Shown piece after piece: positions 25,628 through 33,515 of a stretch of DNA of 64,000 nucleotides (the first letter of the stretch is position 1; the number at the start of each line of letters is the position of its first letter). Made by a program: the position numbers and the translations under genes. The notes beneath the pieces were generated by a model, which had not been told where the DNA came from, searched no databases, and saw nothing but the letters and a program-made list of their open reading frames with translations. The DNA is from Sphingobacteriaceae bacterium (GTDB lineage Bacteria; Bacteroidota; Bacteroidia; B-17B0; Aurantibacillaceae): assembly GCA_002319075.1 (NCBI GenBank), contig NVQB01000001.1, forward strand, positions 3,720,001 through 3,784,000. Direction: 5' to 3'.

Positions 25628-26932
25628 ATGATCAAAAACTTTTTTCTCATCCTGTTTCTGAATTGTGCTTTGGCGTTTGGCCAGACTAAAATTATATTTT
25701 CCAATGTGAACGTGGTGGACGTGGAGAACGGAAGTCTTATTAAGAATACGAATGTTATAGTGGAAGAAGGAAAAATTAAAACTATCTCTCCCGATCTCAA
25801 AAAAGTAAAAATTTCTAAATATAAAGTGATAGACTGTTCAAATAAGTACATGGTGCCTGGTTACATTGATTCTCACGCCCACCTGCCTTCGGGTGAAAGT
25901 CCTTATGACTATGACACTTATTTTTTATCTTATTTAGCGAATGGTGTAACTAGTTTAAGAGTATTAAGATTTGATGCAAAGAACGAGACCTTTCGTGATA
26001 GCGTCACTAAAAAAAAATATCTCGGAACAAATTTATTTTTGACTCAGCCACCGATTACGAAGTTTCTGGGTTACGATGCTTTCAAAAAACAAGTAGATAC
26101 CTACAAAAGCCGGGGTTACGATTTTGTGAAATATTTATGTTGTCTGAATAAAAAACAGTTGGACAGTATTTCTATGATCCTGAATGAAAAATCTATTCCT
26201 CTGGTAGGACACGTGCATAACGAGGGAGCCCTCTTTACTATACAGCATAAATTCAGGAGTTTGGAACATCTGGAACCTTTTGTAAAACCCCTAAAAAGAG
26301 ATTCTGCTGCCACCTACGATCTGGCCAAGGCCATGAAAGAAAACAATACATTTATATGTCCTACTTATTTCTGGTACTATTATTCCTGGGATCAATTTTC
26401 AAAAGAAGAGATCTATGCATATCCGGAATTAGAGTTTGTTCCCGCATCGGTAACGGCTTTGTGGAAAAAGGAATTTGAAGAATACGAGGCTTCTTTTATT
26501 ATCGCAAAGAGAGAGCAGTATAAAACAGAACGAGAAGTTTTTAAATCGGATCTTCAAAAGTTTGATCGTTTTGCAAATTACCTTAACAAAAGTGGAGTTA
26601 AATTGTTAGTGGGATCGGATGATCAATCCTTCGGAGTGCCCGGATTTGCTTATCACCGGGAGATAGCTTATTTCAAAAATGCAGGGATTCCGAATGCAGA
26701 TATTCTTAAAGGCATGACCAGTTACGGGGCAGAATGTCTTTCGCAAGACAAAACCTTGGGAAAGATAAAAGAAAATTATAAGGCAGATCTGGTTATATTA
26801 AATGATAATCCTCTGGACAATACAGAACATCTGAAAAATATCTCGGCAGTGGTAAAGTCCGGAGACTACTACGAGATCAGCCAGCTCCGATCAAAATTGA
26901 AAAATGCAGTGACTAAAGCGAACGGTAAATAA
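25628..26932 (+). CDS. Exported metal-dependent amidohydrolase
   Basis: A 434-residue amidohydrolase-superfamily enzyme with a signal peptide (MIKNFFLILFLNCALAFGQ). Metal ligands are visible: His83-Ala-His85 in IDSHAHL, Lys168 in DFVKYL (candidate carboxylated bridge), His195/His197 in VGHVHNEG, His214 in SLEHLE and Asp331 in LVGSDDQS. The layout is that of imidazolonepropionase- and prolidase-like subgroup III members that cleave Xaa-Pro or Xaa-Arg dipeptides or cyclic amides. Its position, 3 bp after the modification enzyme and directly abutting the exporter (TAA then ATG at 26933), is unusual and suggests a role in maturation or immunity for the exported peptide. Confidence 0.85.
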   Translation: MIKNFFLILFLNCALAFGQTKIIFSNVNVVDVENGSLIKNTNVIVEEGKIKTISPDLKKVKISKYKVIDCSNKYMVPGYIDSHAHLPSGESPYDYDTYFLSYLANGVTSLRVLRFDAKNETFRDSVTKKKYLGTNLFLTQPPITKFLGYDAFKKQVDTYKSRGYDFVKYLCCLNKKQLDSISMILNEKSIPLVGHVHNEGALFTIQHKFRSLEHLEPFVKPLKRDSAATYDLAKAMKENNTFICPTYFWYYYSWDQFSKEEIYAYPELEFVPASVTALWKKEFEEYEASFIIAKREQYKTEREVFKSDLQKFDRFANYLNKSGVKLLVGSDDQSFGVPGFAYHREIAYFKNAGIPNADILKGMTSYGAECLSQDKTLGKIKENYKADLVILNDNPLDNTEHLKNISAVVKSGDYYEISQLRSKLKNAVTKANGK

Positions 26933-29140
26933 ATGGCAAAAAAAATTCAGTTTTATAAACAGTTAGATCAAATGGATTGCGGTCCCACCTGCCTGCGAAT
27001 GGTGGCTAAATTTCATGGCATGACGGTTTCTGTGGATGACCTGAGAGACAGAGCCTACATCACGCGGGAAGGTGTTTCCTTCTCCGGACTCGCCGAGGCC
27101 GCTGAGGGCATTGGCTTTAGCGCTATGGCATTTAATATTGGCTTTGAGTCTTTAAAGAATGATGTTCCCTTGCCATGTATCGCATACTGGCGCCAACGTC
27201 ATTTTGTTGTAGTGCACGCTATAGATAAAAAATATGTGCATGTGGCAGACCCTGCTTTCGGAATGATCAGGTACTCGCATGAAGATTTTAAAAAGAGTTG
27301 GTTGCCTTACCGCGGAACAAGACAAGAGGACGAAGGATTGATCATGGCTATAGAACCGGGCTCTGATTTTTCTCCGGATATTTTTGCAGAAAAAGTAACT
27401 ACAAAAAATAAATTCGCTTTCCTTTTTAAATATTTCAAACCTCACAATAAATATATTGTTCAATTATTCTTAAGTCTGATCATTGGAACACTTCTTCAAT
27501 TGGTATTTCCTTTCCTCGCGCAAGTGGTGGTAGACAAAGGGGTAAATCTCCGTGATCTTAATTTTATTTACCTGATCCTGATCGCACAATTAACCTTATT
27601 TATTTCAGGAACGCTTGTAGATATCATAAGGGCCTGGATCCTTTTGAATATAACTTCCCGCATTAATATTCAACTGGTCTCTGATTTTATTAAAAAACTG
27701 ATGCGCCTTCCAGTTTCTTTTTTTGAGTCTAAAAACATGGGCGATCTTTTAAACCGGATGCAGGATCATCAACGCATTGCCAATCTTTTATCGACGAGTT
27801 CTCTCAGCGTTATTTTTGGCATCGTTAATATTATTTTATTCGGCATGGTGCTGGCTTTTTTCAACATGACCGTTTTTTTTGTATTTCTTGCGGGTTCTTG
27901 TTTATATGTGACCTGGGTAATGCTGTTCATGAAAAGGCGCGCCTTACTCGATTACCAGTACTTCGATCAGTCCTCTGGAAATCAAAGCGGTTTCTTATCG
28001 ATCATAAATGGAATGCAGGAAATTAAACTGAACAATTCTGAAAAGAAACACCGCTGGCAATGGGAAGCTTCGAAGATCCGCCTCTTTAACCTGAGTGTGA
28101 AAAATTTGTCACTCGCTCAAATACAAAACATTGGCGGCGTTTTTATCAATGAAATAAAAAATATCATCATTACCTTTCTGTCAGCCAGAGCTGTTATAAA
28201 CGGTGAGTTAAGTATTGGTGGAATGATGTCGGTACAATACATCCTTGGTCAATTGAATTCTCCAATAAACAACCTGATAGTTTTTATCCAGACCCTGCAA
28301 ACCGCTCTCATAAGCGTAGAGCGTGTTTCAGAAATTCATGATAAGGAGGATGAGGACGATGTGACGCAAACAAAGCTAACCACTTTAAAAGCAGACAAGT
28401 CGATTATTTTTCAGAATGTGAGTTTCAGATATGGGGCCAGCAACATGCCTTTGGTTTTAAATAATCTGAATTTTATGATCCCGCAGGGCAAGGTCACAGC
28501 CATTGTGGGTGCAAGTGGCAGTGGTAAGACAACCCTGCTTAAAATATTACTTCGCTTCTATGCTGTGAATGAAGGAACTATTCTGGTGGGAAATAGTAAC
28601 ATCCATAATTATAACATTCAGTTCTGGCGAAGTAAATGTGGGATCGTGATGCAGGATGGGTTCTTGTTTCCGGATAGTATCGCGAAAAATATAGCTGAAT
28701 CGGAAGTGGACAATGCTATTGACAAAGAAAGACTTTATCATGCCGCTCATATTGCCAACCTTACTGAATTCATAGAAAGTTTACCGATGGGCTATAATAC
28801 AAAAATCGGATCAAACGGCGCCAATTTGAGTGGCGGACAAAAACAAAGAATTTTAATTGCCAGAGCCGTTTATAAAAATCCTGATTTCCTATTCTTTGAT
28901 GAAGCAACCAGTGCCCTGGATGCGAACAATGAAAAAGTGATCATGCAAAACCTGGAAGAATTTTACAAAGGTAAAACCGTTATCATAGTGGCCCATCGTT
29001 TAAGTACTGTTAAGAATGCCGATAAGATCATTGTCCTCGAAAAGGGGGCTATTCGCGAAGAGGGCAGTCACATTAACCTTGTGGACAAACGTGAATTGTA
29101 TTATACCTTAATTAAAAATCAATTGGAACTGGGAAACTGA
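26933..29140 (+). CDS. Peptidase-containing ABC exporter (C39 family, PCAT)
   Basis: A 735-residue exporter that removes GG leaders and moves the core peptide across the inner membrane. The N-terminal C39 peptidase (about 1-125) has oxyanion Gln10, catalytic Cys16 in QLDQMDCGPTC, His90 in RQRHFVVV and Asp106 in VADPAF, so it should be active. Six transmembrane segments follow (about 155-440), then an ATPase with Walker A GASGSGKTT, signature LSGGQ and Walker B FLFFDEATSALD. It abuts the amidohydrolase and its stop overlaps the HlyD start (TGATG at 29138-29142), so the two are translationally coupled. The likely cargo is the peptide at 23071-23229. Confidence 0.93.
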   Translation: MAKKIQFYKQLDQMDCGPTCLRMVAKFHGMTVSVDDLRDRAYITREGVSFSGLAEAAEGIGFSAMAFNIGFESLKNDVPLPCIAYWRQRHFVVVHAIDKKYVHVADPAFGMIRYSHEDFKKSWLPYRGTRQEDEGLIMAIEPGSDFSPDIFAEKVTTKNKFAFLFKYFKPHNKYIVQLFLSLIIGTLLQLVFPFLAQVVVDKGVNLRDLNFIYLILIAQLTLFISGTLVDIIRAWILLNITSRINIQLVSDFIKKLMRLPVSFFESKNMGDLLNRMQDHQRIANLLSTSSLSVIFGIVNIILFGMVLAFFNMTVFFVFLAGSCLYVTWVMLFMKRRALLDYQYFDQSSGNQSGFLSIINGMQEIKLNNSEKKHRWQWEASKIRLFNLSVKNLSLAQIQNIGGVFINEIKNIIITFLSARAVINGELSIGGMMSVQYILGQLNSPINNLIVFIQTLQTALISVERVSEIHDKEDEDDVTQTKLTTLKADKSIIFQNVSFRYGASNMPLVLNNLNFMIPQGKVTAIVGASGSGKTTLLKILLRFYAVNEGTILVGNSNIHNYNIQFWRSKCGIVMQDGFLFPDSIAKNIAESEVDNAIDKERLYHAAHIANLTEFIESLPMGYNTKIGSNGANLSGGQKQRILIARAVYKNPDFLFFDEATSALDANNEKVIMQNLEEFYKGKTVIIVAHRLSTVKNADKIIVLEKGAIREEGSHINLVDKRELYYTLIKNQLELGN

Positions 29141-30450
29141 TGGAAGAGCTGAAGGGAAAAATAAATGATGTAAACGAAGAAAGCGAATTCGTGCGGGACG
29201 TGCTGGAAAAACAACCCTCCTGGATGTTGCGGTTTGGACTTATTTTATTTTCTTCCACCGTTCTTCTTGTTTTTGTTTTTCTCTATTTTATAAAGTACCC
29301 GGATGTATTAACCGCAGATATCACGCTTACCACTTTGAACCCACCTGTAATTATGGTTGCTAAAAACAATGGTAAACTTGTAGCGCTTCTTGTGAAAAAC
29401 AAAGACCTGGTTAAGAAAGAGCAGACTATCGCCGTGATAGAGAACACAGCGAATTACCTGGACGTTCTGAAGCTTTCAAAAAGTTGTGAAACCCTGGCAA
29501 ATCAACTGAAAACAAAAGATACACTGACATCTTATTTCATAAAGGAAGGTTTAAAAGTAGGGGAGTTAACGCCCACTTATTTGCTTGCTTTAAAATCTAT
29601 AAAAGATCTGAGTCTTTACAACACTGTAAATTCATACAAGAGACAAATAGAATTATTGCAAAATGATTTGTTTAACTACAACGATCTTCTCGCCAAATAT
29701 AAACGCCAGGAGGCAATCAATAAAGAACAACTAAAACTATCGCAGACCGATTATAACCGCGACAATTCTTTGTTTGAAGACAAAGCAATTTCTGCCCGGG
29801 AGTTGGAAAACAAAAAAAAGGAATATTTGACGGCTCAAAACAACAACGAACAAATACAGATCACCATCTCCAATTGTTTGATCCAGATGAATACTATTGA
29901 AAAAAATATTCTTCAGTTAAAAATTCAGGATTACCAGGATCAGTCGCGTTTTAAAAATGAACTTCTACAGAATTTAAAGAGCCTGCAATCGGAAATAAGT
30001 AGCTGGAGACAACTCTATTTGATAGAAAGTCCGGTAGAAGGCCACATCTCTTTTTTTAATGTGTGGACTATTAACCAGAATCTCAAAACCGGTGACGAGC
30101 TTCTCGCCATTGTTCCCTACCAAAGCGAGCACTTTATCGGTAAATGTTCTTTGCCTGTTTTAAATTCGGGGAAGCTCCAGGTAGGTCAGCATGTAAATAT
30201 CAAATTAAATAACTACCCCTCTGAAGAAAGCGGCATGCTTCGGGGCACGGTTGAGAATATTTCAGAAATGCCTAACAAAGATAATTTCGCCATCGATGTA
30301 AAGTTGAATGAAGGCCTGGTGACGTCTTATAAAAAGAAATTGGTTTATAAGCAGGAAATGAAAGGCAAAGCGGATATTATTACTGAAAATGTTTCTGTTC
30401 TGGAACGAATTCTCTTCACTTTTAAAAGACTCCTCGATAAAAATACCTGA
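29140..30450 (+). CDS. HlyD family periplasmic adaptor
   Basis: A 436-residue membrane-fusion protein that links the PCAT exporter to an outer-membrane channel. It has one N-terminal transmembrane helix (about 30-52: FGLILFSSTVLLVFVFLY), a barrel-like domain that begins PVIMVAKNNGKLVALLV, a long alpha-helical hairpin (about 100-290, including QEAINKEQLKLSQTDYN) and a second barrel segment (VEGHISFFNVWT, GTVENISEMPN). No TolC-type outer-membrane factor is encoded in the window, so it must be supplied from elsewhere. It ends the peptide operon; a 2-hydroxyacid dehydrogenase starts 74 bp later. Confidence 0.9.
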   Translation: MEELKGKINDVNEESEFVRDVLEKQPSWMLRFGLILFSSTVLLVFVFLYFIKYPDVLTADITLTTLNPPVIMVAKNNGKLVALLVKNKDLVKKEQTIAVIENTANYLDVLKLSKSCETLANQLKTKDTLTSYFIKEGLKVGELTPTYLLALKSIKDLSLYNTVNSYKRQIELLQNDLFNYNDLLAKYKRQEAINKEQLKLSQTDYNRDNSLFEDKAISARELENKKKEYLTAQNNNEQIQITISNCLIQMNTIEKNILQLKIQDYQDQSRFKNELLQNLKSLQSEISSWRQLYLIESPVEGHISFFNVWTINQNLKTGDELLAIVPYQSEHFIGKCSLPVLNSGKLQVGQHVNIKLNNYPSEESGMLRGTVENISEMPNKDNFAIDVKLNEGLVTSYKKKLVYKQEMKGKADIITENVSVLERILFTFKRLLDKNT

Positions 30451-30524
30451 GTTTACCGCCAGGCTGATCAATGCTTCGTTTAATTATTTAAATTTACCGG
30501 AGTGTTTAAAAAGTCTTTGCATTT

Positions 30525-31472
30525 ATGAAAGTCCTCCTGGCAGATTCCAATCATCCTGTGCTTTATGAAACCCTCAGCGCCGCGGGCATTCAATGCGATC
30601 ACTATTGGACTAAGTCAACAGAAGAACTCCTTCAAATTCTACCGGAATATGAAGGACTTGTGATAAGGAGTAAGTTCAGGCTCACCAAAGAAGTTCTGGA
30701 AAAAGCCACGCACCTTAAGTGTATCGGCAGAGTGGGAGCAGGTATGGAAAACATTGACGTTGCTTTCGCTACTTCAAAACATATTGTTTGTCTTTGTGTG
30801 CCGGAAGGTAATCGTGATGCAGTGGGGGAGCAGGCGATCGGAATGTTGCTCATGCTTTTAAATAATTTAAAAAAGGCAGACGCAGAAGTTCGCCAGGGCA
30901 TTTGGATCAGAGCCGAAAACAGAGGTTTTGAAATAAAAGATAAAACCGTTGGCATTATTGGTTATGGCAATATGGGTTCCGCCTTAGCAAAAAAATTATC
31001 AGGTTTTGAATGTAAAATTCTTGCTTACGATAAATACAAAACACATTTTGGCAATGACTATGTAACCGAATCATCGCTTGAAGATCTCTTTGAACAGGCT
31101 GATATCCTGAGTATTCATCTACCGCTCACCGACGAGACTCAGTATATGATCAATAGCAGTTTCCTTAAAAGCTTTAAAAAAGAAATATATGTCATAAACA
31201 CAGCCCGCGGCAAATGTGTAAAAACCGATGATCTCGTAGGGGCTTTAAAATCGGGAAAAGTAAAAGGCGCCTGTCTTGATGTATTAGAATATGAAAAAGT
31301 GTCTTTCGAAGGGATAGCTACAGATCAAATGCCTGCTCCCATGAAATTTCTGATAGATTCGGAAAAAGTAATTTTAAGCCCACACATCGCTGGCTGGACG
31401 CACGAAAGCAATTATAAAATGAGTAAACTTATTGCGGAAAAAATGATCGCTGTATTGCACCAGAATACTTGA
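30525..31472 (+). CDS. D-isomer 2-hydroxyacid dehydrogenase
   Basis: A 315-residue NAD(P)-dependent oxidoreductase of the phosphoglycerate-dehydrogenase-like family. The nucleotide-binding domain shows GIIGYGNMGSALA (GxGxxG), the catalytic Arg/Glu/His are represented by TARGKCVK, DVLEYEKV and SPHIAGWT, and IGRVGAGMENIDV is a standard substrate-side segment. It lacks the C-terminal ACT domain of long SerA forms. The exact substrate (3-phosphoglycerate, pyruvate or other) cannot be assigned. It lies downstream of the HlyD gene on the same strand but the 74-bp gap leaves open whether it is in the peptide operon. Confidence 0.85.
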   Translation: MKVLLADSNHPVLYETLSAAGIQCDHYWTKSTEELLQILPEYEGLVIRSKFRLTKEVLEKATHLKCIGRVGAGMENIDVAFATSKHIVCLCVPEGNRDAVGEQAIGMLLMLLNNLKKADAEVRQGIWIRAENRGFEIKDKTVGIIGYGNMGSALAKKLSGFECKILAYDKYKTHFGNDYVTESSLEDLFEQADILSIHLPLTDETQYMINSSFLKSFKKEIYVINTARGKCVKTDDLVGALKSGKVKGACLDVLEYEKVSFEGIATDQMPAPMKFLIDSEKVILSPHIAGWTHESNYKMSKLIAEKMIAVLHQNT

Positions 31473-31483
31473 TCTCACTGCGC

Positions 31484-31507
31484 CTTAGTGATCTTAGTGT
31501 CTTAGTG
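31484..31507 (+). repeat. Cluster of three CTTAGTG heptamers
   Basis: CTTAGTG occurs at 31484-31490, 31493-31499 and 31501-31507, just after the dehydrogenase stop. The same heptamer recurs in groups at 34603-34635 and 34833-34865 after pyrB. This kind of short gene-end repeat is familiar from Bacteroidota intergenic DNA; its role is unknown. Confidence 0.6.
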
Positions 31508-31983
31508 CTAGATCTGTATTAGGATAAACTAAAAATTCAAGGTGTAAACCGGACTAGCTACACTATTAGAACGATGCCCTTTAAGATCTATCACAAATCC
31601 CGTGAACTTAATAATCTTTTGCGCATCATTTATGCGAAACTCTCTTAGCGGAATAAAAATCTCCCCTTTAATAGACTTTCCTTTGTAGTAACCATTATCC
31701 GGCTGTACAATAGTATTGGTGATTCTGAAAGTATCCTGGGTAATAGGGTCTTTATCTACATCAAACTTACCTGTTGCTGTGTTGTAAAAGAAAGGAATAA
31801 AAATAACATTCGGTCCCTGGGTGTTATTGTCCATAAAAATATCGCCATCACCATCCTCATATCCCAGGGAGAGCACAGCTGTATCCCTACCTGTAAATTC
31901 AGATTTTTGGGCATGCAAAAGATCTTTGTATTCAATTACAGGCACAGGATCTTGGATCAGGCGCAAAATCTGTGGAGTAAAAT

Positions 31984-32976
31984 TTAGGCAAATAGTTTAG
32001 AGAGTCTAAATAGGAAGAAATTTACATCTGTAACTCCTCGGTATTGCGCTCTAAAAGCTTTGATTTTCGCATTAAATGATTCGGCTGAGGCATTAGTACT
32101 TCTGTTATTAAAGTAGTTTAGTATTCTTTTGTAATTGTTTTCAATGGTTCTGGATAGGGTATTGAAGGTCTTGAACCCAGATTGGGCAACCTCTTCATGC
32201 CATTTGGCTAATCTTGTAAACGCATATATTTTCTCTTTTGTATTGCTGTAGATCCAGGATAATTTTTGAGCCAGACCATACGCTTTTTTAATATCAGGAT
32301 AACGATCAAAAAGTATGTTAGCTCTTTGGGATTGTTCTAAAGTCCAGTTGTGTTCGGCTTTGTAGAGTAAATAGCGGCTTCTTGCGAGTAGTTGTTTGAG
32401 AGTCTCACCATTACTTAAAATTTCAGGGACATAAGCTCTTTTGTTTTTCCGGGATTCGTCAATGCCATTATTTTCAGCCTCTATAGCTTCCCAACGATGT
32501 CTTATTCTTATTTCCTGGAGTGCTTCGGTAGCTAACTGTTGAACATGGAAGCGATCAATAACCATACTTGCATGAGGAAAACATTTTTTTACGATTAACC
32601 CCATGCTACCCGCAAGATCCAGTGTGACTTCACGAACTCTCTTTCTAAGATGTAAGGGGATACTTTGTAGCAATGAGATTATGCTCTCCGAGTGAGTCCC
32701 CTTTAAAATCGCAACTATGGTACCCTTCTTCCCTTTTGCCGCTTTGTTGGAGAGGATTGTGTAAAGCTCTGAGTGTGATAAACAGGTCTCATCAATGGAT
32801 AAATAAGGACCAATGTTTTCAGGAAATATAATTCCTTGTTCGGCTTTATTCTTGTATTTCCAATCGTTATAATCACTTAATTTCTTACGATAGTAACGCT
32901 GAAGCTTTTTGCCATTAATGCCGTAAAATGAGCCTATAGTTTTAATGCTATGCGCATGCGTATCAACTAATTTCTT
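31984..32976 (-). CDS. ISL3/ISAon1-type transposase, C-terminal (DDE) frame
   Basis: Open from just after a TAA at 32977-32979 to 31984, 330 codons, with no ATG, GTG or TTG until TTG 32673; the homology begins well before 32673 (GINGKKLQRYYRKK, SIDETCLSHSELYTILS), so translation must enter from the upstream frame. The DDE triad is suggested by Asp in SIDET, Asp in VTLDLAGSM and MVIDRFHV, and Glu in ASAESFNAKIKAFR. A helix-rich insertion separates the last two, as in ISL3 DDE transposases. The upstream frame (32963-33319) overlaps it by 14 bp in a +1 relation. The frame seems otherwise intact. Confidence 0.85.
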   Translation of the reverse strand, partial: KKLVDTHAHSIKTIGSFYGINGKKLQRYYRKKLSDYNDWKYKNKAEQGIIFPENIGPYLSIDETCLSHSELYTILSNKAAKGKKGTIVAILKGTHSESIISLLQSIPLHLRKRVREVTLDLAGSMGLIVKKCFPHASMVIDRFHVQQLATEALQEIRIRHRWEAIEAENNGIDESRKNKRAYVPEILSNGETLKQLLARSRYLLYKAEHNWTLEQSQRANILFDRYPDIKKAYGLAQKLSWIYSNTKEKIYAFTRLAKWHEEVAQSGFKTFNTLSRTIENNYKRILNYFNNRSTNASAESFNAKIKAFRAQYRGVTDVNFFLFRLSKLFA

Positions 32977-33319
32977 TTAAAAAAGCCGCAAAATCGTTTG
33001 TGATTCGCGTCCCTTTTGTAATGATATCCCAATTACGAAAAACTACACTTCCGGTCTCCTCATTAAGCCAGCGACGACGCTTGACATGCAGAAAAACATT
33101 GTGCCCCCGAATCGGAAAATCTTGTATAGTTACCTGATCAAAAAAACCTTTTGAAGTTAATCGGACAGTCGCGTACTCAGCAGGAATAGTGCTTATCTCT
33201 TGTAAATACAAATCAATGCGCTCGCTTTCTGAGTCTTTTTTATAACCTGTGAGTTCAAAATAATCGCAAATCCCCTCAGGTAATACTATTTTTAAAAAGT
33301 CATTGTAGGATGGGTCCAT
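32963..33319 (-). CDS. ISAon1-type transposase, N-terminal region frame
   Basis: A 118-residue protein matching the 'ISAon1 family transposase N-terminal region' type: it starts MDPSYNDFLKIVLPEGIC and has a basic HVKRRRWLNEETG segment near residue 80-90. It supplies the presumed end-binding part of a split transposase. The stop (TGA at 32963) overlaps the C-terminal frame, and the overlap holds the run TTTTTTAAAAGAAA, where a +1 slip from AAA to AAG would join the two. Start ATG 33319 lies 66 bp inside the right inverted repeat. Confidence 0.8.
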   Translation of the reverse strand: MDPSYNDFLKIVLPEGICDYFELTGYKKDSESERIDLYLQEISTIPAEYATVRLTSKGFFDQVTIQDFPIRGHNVFLHVKRRRWLNEETGSVVFRNWDIITKGTRITNDFAAFLKEIS

Positions 33320-33515
33320 AGTTAGTTTTAGTCCCCGTAAAATTCAGATTATTTTTTCTTCCCCACAACTTTTGCGCCTGATCCAGGATCTTTCGTTTTA
33401 GGTTTTACGCAGGAATAAGCAATCAGGCCACTCAAAAATATAATGAGAATATAACGCATCTTTTAAGAATCAATATCTAAATTTACAAAATTAAATAGTT
33501 TAAGGACTTTACCGG

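Larger units (their letters stand above)
31954..33384 (-). mobile_element. ISL3-like insertion sequence with intact ends and target duplication
   Basis: A 1431-bp element. Its ends are inverted repeats beginning GGATCAGGCGCAAAA at 31954 and, on the other strand, GGATCAGGCGCAAAA ending at 33384, with about 20 of 24 positions matching. Flanking both sides is the direct repeat AGGATCTT (31946-31953 and 33385-33392), an 8-bp target duplication of the length known for ISL3-group elements. It carries one transposase in two overlapping reading frames (32963-33319 and 31984-32976), similar to ISAon1-type elements. It sits inside a small lipoprotein gene. The perfect duplication and closely matched ends point to a fairly recent insertion. 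Confidence 0.92.
31529..33459 (-). pseudogene. Small lipoprotein gene split by an insertion sequence
   Basis: The start is at 33459: ATG opens MRYILIIFLSGLIAYSCVK, a lipoprotein signal with a Cys lipobox, followed by PKTKDP. The frame then runs into the IS at 33384. The remainder continues on the far side (31953 down to 31529): VPVIEYKDLLHAQK to the end. If the IS and one 8-bp target copy are removed the frame is exact, giving a ~163-residue lipoprotein of unknown function with a DGDGD acidic, calcium-like loop. The 145-residue ORF usually called at 31529-31966 is only the 3' part and starts within the IS end. The gene is probably dead. Confidence 0.85.

Noticed and set aside
31529-31966. 145-residue gene of its own
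   Set aside because: Its start codon lies in the IS end; it is the 3' part of a lipoprotein gene split by the IS.
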